Below, in pieces: positions 60,498 through 64,000 of a stretch of 64,000 nt of DNA; positions within the stretch are counted from its first letter, which is position 1, and the number at the start of each line of letters is the position of its first letter. The notes beneath the pieces are model-generated. The model made no database searches. It was not told the origin of the DNA and worked only from the letters and a program-made list of their open reading frames with translations. Origin of the DNA: SZUA-430 sp034440355 (lineage in GTDB: Bacteria; Pseudomonadota; Alphaproteobacteria; Micropepsales; Micropepsaceae). Location: positions 47,544 through 111,543 of the forward strand of contig JAWXBY010000014.1 of assembly GCA_034440355.1 (NCBI GenBank). Reading direction: 5' to 3'. A program made the position numbers and the translations under genes.

Positions 60498-61691
60498 ATG
60501 ACCGACGTCGCCGCCGAAGCACGACCCGCCTTCTTCCCAAAGGTGGCGCCCGACGGCTTGCTGGCAAGCGTCCTGCTGTCGTTCCTGGCGACGGCCGGCC
60601 TCTACTACGTCAACATCATGGCCGCGATCGTCGCTGGCCTGAAGGACGGCTTGGACATTCCGGAATCGGCGGCCGGCATCATCGGCTCGGCAAACGTGTA
60701 CGGCGCAGCCGCTGGCGCTTTCGTCGCGGTGTTCGTCGTCAAGCGGCTGCCGTGGCGCCCGGTCGCCGTGGGTGCGCTGCTGGCGCTGATCGTGATCGAC
60801 CTCGGATCGACTGTGCTGCGCTCAGCCGATCTTTTGATTCCGATCCGCTTCATGCATGGCTTCATCGGCGGGGCGCTGGTCGGCACCGCGTTCTCCGTCA
60901 TCGCACGCACAACATCGCCCGACCGCGTGTTCGGCATGTTGCTCGTGGTGCAGTTCGGTTTGGGCGGCGTCGGCGTGATGTACTTGCCGGGCCTTGTGCC
61001 CCAATACGGACCCCAGGTGCTGTTCCTGGCCCTTGCGGCGTTTAGCTTCGTCACGCTGCTGATGGTGCCATTCTTGCCGGAGTATCGACGCGCGCCGGCG
61101 CCCGCGCCGGGCATCGGGCAACAGAAGGCGGCGATCAAGTGGTTGCCGTTGTCGTCTGCGATACTTGCGCTGTTTCTGTTTCAAGCGGGGAACATGGCCC
61201 TAGGCGCCTACATCATTGGCCTCGGCAAAACAGCCGGGCTCGAAATGGATTTCATCACCACGACGTTGGGCCTGGCCGCCTGGATCGGTGCGGTCGGCTC
61301 CGGCCTCGTCATCGTGATGGGGATACGCTTTGGGCGTTTCACGCCGCTGCTGATCGCCCTCGTGCTTACGGTCGTGGGCAACTGGGCCTTCCACTACAGT
61401 GGGTCGAAAGAGGTCTATTTCATCGCCAACTGCGCGACAGCGATAACCTGGGCCTTCGTCATGCCGTATCTACTGGGCATGATGGCTTCGTTTGACAAGG
61501 CGGGCCAAATGGCCGCGGTCGGCGGCTTCTTCTCGAAGTTGGGCCTCGCCACCGGACCCTTCGTCGGCGCCTATCTGCTCGACGGCGTGAGCTATGATCT
61601 TTTGATCAACGTATCGGTTCTGATGCTTGTTGCCAGCGCCTTCGCAGCCCTCGGACCCGCGAACGACCTCGATCGGGCAGTAAACCCGTGA
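60498..61691 (+). CDS. MFS transporter
   Basis: A 397-residue inner-membrane transporter with about twelve helices (first LASVLLSFLATAGLYYVNIMAAIVAG, later FLFQAGNMALGAYIIGLGKT). Charged loops and VFGMLLVVQFGLGGVGVMY support the MFS fold; the substrate is not known. It starts 12 bp after the serine hydrolase stop, with cagga upstream, so it is co-transcribed. It should bring the periplasmic product into the cytoplasm. The 281 bp after it hold a palindrome but no gene. Confidence 0.85.
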   Translation: MTDVAAEARPAFFPKVAPDGLLASVLLSFLATAGLYYVNIMAAIVAGLKDGLDIPESAAGIIGSANVYGAAAGAFVAVFVVKRLPWRPVAVGALLALIVIDLGSTVLRSADLLIPIRFMHGFIGGALVGTAFSVIARTTSPDRVFGMLLVVQFGLGGVGVMYLPGLVPQYGPQVLFLALAAFSFVTLLMVPFLPEYRRAPAPAPGIGQQKAAIKWLPLSSAILALFLFQAGNMALGAYIIGLGKTAGLEMDFITTTLGLAAWIGAVGSGLVIVMGIRFGRFTPLLIALVLTVVGNWAFHYSGSKEVYFIANCATAITWAFVMPYLLGMMASFDKAGQMAAVGGFFSKLGLATGPFVGAYLLDGVSYDLLINVSVLMLVASAFAALGPANDLDRAVNP

Positions 61692-61920
61692 TCATCTATC
61701 CGGATCATATCAGCTGAGATTGGTGCGCCAGCCCCCGTGCACATCCCGTTCCGATACTCGACAGGTCAGATCAACGCATTGACGTGCTGAGTGGAAGACC
61801 CGCGCGGTCGCGCACTTCGTCCAGCTGTCTCCGCACCCACACCGGTGGCCGTATGCGGTCACTTCCTCATCGTGTCGAAAGTCCCATTTGCCCGGATATT
61901 GGTGGTTCTTGCTCCAAAAC

Positions 61921-61934
61921 ATACAGTACTGTAT
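61921..61934. promoter_or_regulatory. Perfect 14-bp palindrome before the aminotransferase gene
   Basis: ATACAGTACTGTAT is an unbroken palindrome 39 bp before the aminotransferase start, followed by ctttttga. It looks like an operator or promoter element of a second promoter inside the block. The binding protein is unknown; it is unlike the AACTGG sites near 53.4 kb. Confidence 0.5.
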
Positions 61935-61972
61935 CTTTTTGACGAAGCATCCGCCGGCACAGGGGGAACGTG

Positions 61973-63367
61973 ATGGCGACCAACGCCGACATCGCCGCGA
62001 TGGACCGCAACGCGGTCCTGCACCCCTTCACGCACTTGAAAGACTTCGCGTCGGGCAAAATGGGCGGTCCGACGATCGTGGAGACCGGGCAGGGCATCCG
62101 CATCCGCGACGCCGATGGCCGCGAATACATCGACGGCTTCGCGGGCCTCTATTGCGTGAACATCGGCTACGGCCGGCGCGAAGTCGCCGACGCCATCGCC
62201 CGCCAGGCTCGCAAACTCGCCTACTATCATTCCTACGCTGCGCACACGACCGAAGAACTGGCGCGTCTCGCCGACCGCCTAGTGCGGATGGCGCCGGGGA
62301 AGATGAGCAAGGTGTTCTTCGGCCTCTCCGGTTCCGACGCCAACGAAACGCAAGCCAAGCTCGTCTGGTACTACAACAATCTGCTGGGCCGCCCGCGCAA
62401 GAAGAAGATCATCTCTCGCGACCGCGGCTACCACGGCTGCTCTGTCATCTCAGGGTCGATGACCGGCATGAGCTTCTATCACAACGAAATGGACCTGCCG
62501 GTCGCCGGCATCCTGCACACGGGCGTGCCGCATTATTATTGGGGCGCCGAACCCGGCGAGAGCGAAGAAGCCTTCAGTGAACGCCGCGCGCGCGAGCTCG
62601 ACGATCTGATCCTGCGTGAGGGCCCTGACACGGTCGCCGCCTTCATCGCCGAACCGGTGCTGGGCACCGGCGGCATCATTCCGCCGCCCAACGGCTATTG
62701 GCCCGCCATCCAGCGGGTCCTGAAAAAGCACGACGTGCTGCTGATCGCCGATGAGGTCATCACCGGCTTCGGCCGCATCGGCGCGCCGTTCGGCAGCCAC
62801 GTCTACGGCATCGAACCGGATCTCATCACCATCGCCAAGGGTCTCACGGCTGCGTATGTGCCGATGTCCGGCGCCATCGTCAGCGAGAAGGTCTATCGCG
62901 TCATGGAAGCTGGCGCCGACCGCGTCGGCGCGTTCTCGCACGGCTACACCTACTCGGGTCATCCGCTTGGTGCAGCTGCAGCGAACGCCGTGCTCGATAT
63001 TGTCGAGCGCGAGGATCTGGCCACCAAAGCGGCGCACAACGGGCACTATCTGCTTGAGCGTTTGCGCGCGGCGATGACGCCGTTTCCCATCGTGGCGGAG
63101 GTGCGTGGCATCGGCATGCTGGCCGCGATCGAATTCGTCGCCGACCCGCGAACCAAGATCCGCTTCGATCCCGCATTGAAGGTCGGTGCACGCATTTCAA
63201 AAGCCGCCCGCGATCGCGGCTTGATTGCCCGCGCCATGCCGCACGGCGATATCCTGGGCTTCGCGCCGCCGCTTGTCACGACGCCATCCGACATCGACGA
63301 GATGACGGCGATCACGGAAGCCTCCATCGCTCAAGTCCTCGACGATCTCGCGCGAGAGCGTAAATGA
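61973..63367 (+). CDS. Class III (omega-type) aminotransferase
   Basis: A 464-residue pyridoxal-phosphate enzyme of the omega-transaminase group. The pyridoxal-phosphate Lys is K289 (IAKGLTAAYVPM), with GLSGSDANETQAKLVWYYNN, the DRGYHG Tyr, and IADEVITGFGRIG (Asp contact to the pyridine N). It likely removes the amino group of an amine or beta-amino acid, with pyruvate or similar as acceptor. The ATG at 61973 has aggggga upstream. Its stop overlaps the next start (ATGA). Confidence 0.92.
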   Translation: MATNADIAAMDRNAVLHPFTHLKDFASGKMGGPTIVETGQGIRIRDADGREYIDGFAGLYCVNIGYGRREVADAIARQARKLAYYHSYAAHTTEELARLADRLVRMAPGKMSKVFFGLSGSDANETQAKLVWYYNNLLGRPRKKKIISRDRGYHGCSVISGSMTGMSFYHNEMDLPVAGILHTGVPHYYWGAEPGESEEAFSERRARELDDLILREGPDTVAAFIAEPVLGTGGIIPPPNGYWPAIQRVLKKHDVLLIADEVITGFGRIGAPFGSHVYGIEPDLITIAKGLTAAYVPMSGAIVSEKVYRVMEAGADRVGAFSHGYTYSGHPLGAAAANAVLDIVEREDLATKAAHNGHYLLERLRAAMTPFPIVAEVRGIGMLAAIEFVADPRTKIRFDPALKVGARISKAARDRGLIARAMPHGDILGFAPPLVTTPSDIDEMTAITEASIAQVLDDLARERK

Positions 63368-64000
63368 CCGCGCGGCCCGAAGATTATTTCTCGGCAACCG
63401 TCAGTGAGGCCGACGACAAGCTTGCGCACGCCGCCGCACGCGCAGGCGCGAAGGTCGAATTCGTCGCACATCCGTTGAAGGGACCGGACGGCGAGGCGCT
63501 GAACGTCGGCATCCTCGAAGTCGGCAACCCATCGGCGGCGAACGCGCTGCTCCTCATCTCGGGGACGCATGGTGTGGAGGGCTTCGCCGGCGCCGCCGTC
63601 CAGACCGGCGTCCTGGACAGTCTCGCGACGTTCAAACTCAGCGCAGACACCAAGATCGTGATCGTCCACCTCATCAACCCATGGGGCGCGGCATGGAGCC
63701 GCCGCGAGGATCACGAGAACATCGATCTCTTCCGAAATTTCCTCTACTGGGACCGCCCGAGCGAACCGGACCCGCTGTTTGACGTGTGGGACGAAGCCGC
63801 CGACCTCGCGCATCTCGGCGAACGCACCCCGGCGGAAAGCGCCGCGCGCATCCGCCCGCTGGTCCAACAATACGGCGAGGCGCGCATCATCGCCGCCGTC
63901 CGCCGCGGCCAGCATCACAAGCCCAAGAGCCTGACCTATCACGGCCACGGCCAATGCTGGAGCACGCGCGTTCTCCACCAAGCGCTGCGCACGCGCCTCA
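63364..64000 (+). CDS. DUF2817 (M14-like) protein, 3' end outside window
   Basis: The first 212 residues of a DUF2817 family protein, which typically has about 370. The start MTARPEDYFSATVSEADDK and HPLKGPDGEALNVGILEVG match the family, and GTHGVEGFAG gives the H69-x-x-E72 pair that resembles the zinc site of M14 carboxypeptidases. No stop occurs before the window end. It is coupled to the aminotransferase gene, so it probably acts on the same intermediate, perhaps cutting an amide bond. Confidence 0.85.
   Translation, partial: MTARPEDYFSATVSEADDKLAHAAARAGAKVEFVAHPLKGPDGEALNVGILEVGNPSAANALLLISGTHGVEGFAGAAVQTGVLDSLATFKLSADTKIVIVHLINPWGAAWSRREDHENIDLFRNFLYWDRPSEPDPLFDVWDEAADLAHLGERTPAESAARIRPLVQQYGEARIIAAVRRGQHHKPKSLTYHGHGQCWSTRVLHQALRTRL

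Overview
The window is high-GC, densely packed chromosomal DNA from a Gram-negative bacterium, almost certainly an alphaproteobacterium. The pointers are a GTTC-N7-GTTC SOS-type site before recQ, the hopanoid-transport pair hpnM/hpnN, FNR/FixK-type boxes, phenylalanine hydroxylase, two large TonB-dependent receptors (TBDRs), a Gram-negative sortase/VIT-vWA pair, and several amidohydrolases. The lineage below class cannot be fixed from the sequence. No rRNA, tRNA, CRISPR array, intact insertion sequence or prophage was seen.

Layout. 1-4.9 kb: end of a response regulator, rsgA, a decayed fragment of a transporter gene, a small membrane protein, then an MFS transporter and amidohydrolase operon. 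5-12 kb: a TBDR divergent from a TetR regulator with a palindrome between them, an HTH-TetR fusion, and an N-acyl-D-amino-acid deacylase-like gene bracketed by two 142-143 bp inverted-repeat elements. 12-18.4 kb: a sortase substrate with LPQTD tail and its sortase, then hpnM and hpnN facing each other. 18.4-30.5 kb: mixed metabolism, namely a YaiI protein, a flavoprotein, a Tat lipoprotein amidohydrolase lacking its HxH metal motif, a Baeyer-Villiger monooxygenase, two divergent GFA proteins with an HxlR regulator, recQ with a candidate LexA box, a thioesterase and DUF3297.

30.4-38.2 kb: phenylalanine hydroxylase followed by two divergent operons that together look like CoA-dependent aerobic 2-aminobenzoate (anthranilate) degradation: ligase, SDR and creatininase-like protein on one strand; crotonase, RidA and the bifunctional monooxygenase/old-yellow-enzyme fusion on the other.

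38.2-51.3 kb: a stress and low-oxygen island of alcohol dehydrogenase, HemG-like flavodoxin, universal stress proteins, MgtE, hibernation factor, P-type ATPase, host-attachment-like protein, AMP/thymidine phosphorylase and a MacAB-type exporter. Two full FNR/FixK boxes and three imperfect ones lie in its gene borders, so I infer a shared hypoxic regulon.

51.5-64 kb: a MocR regulator with an extra C-terminal domain leads a same-strand run of nitrilase, TBDR, TPR-sulfotransferase, serine hydrolase, MFS transporter, class III aminotransferase and a DUF2817 protein cut by the window end. It reads as a complete uptake-and-breakdown route for an unknown amide- or amine-containing compound and is the best candidate here for an undescribed system.
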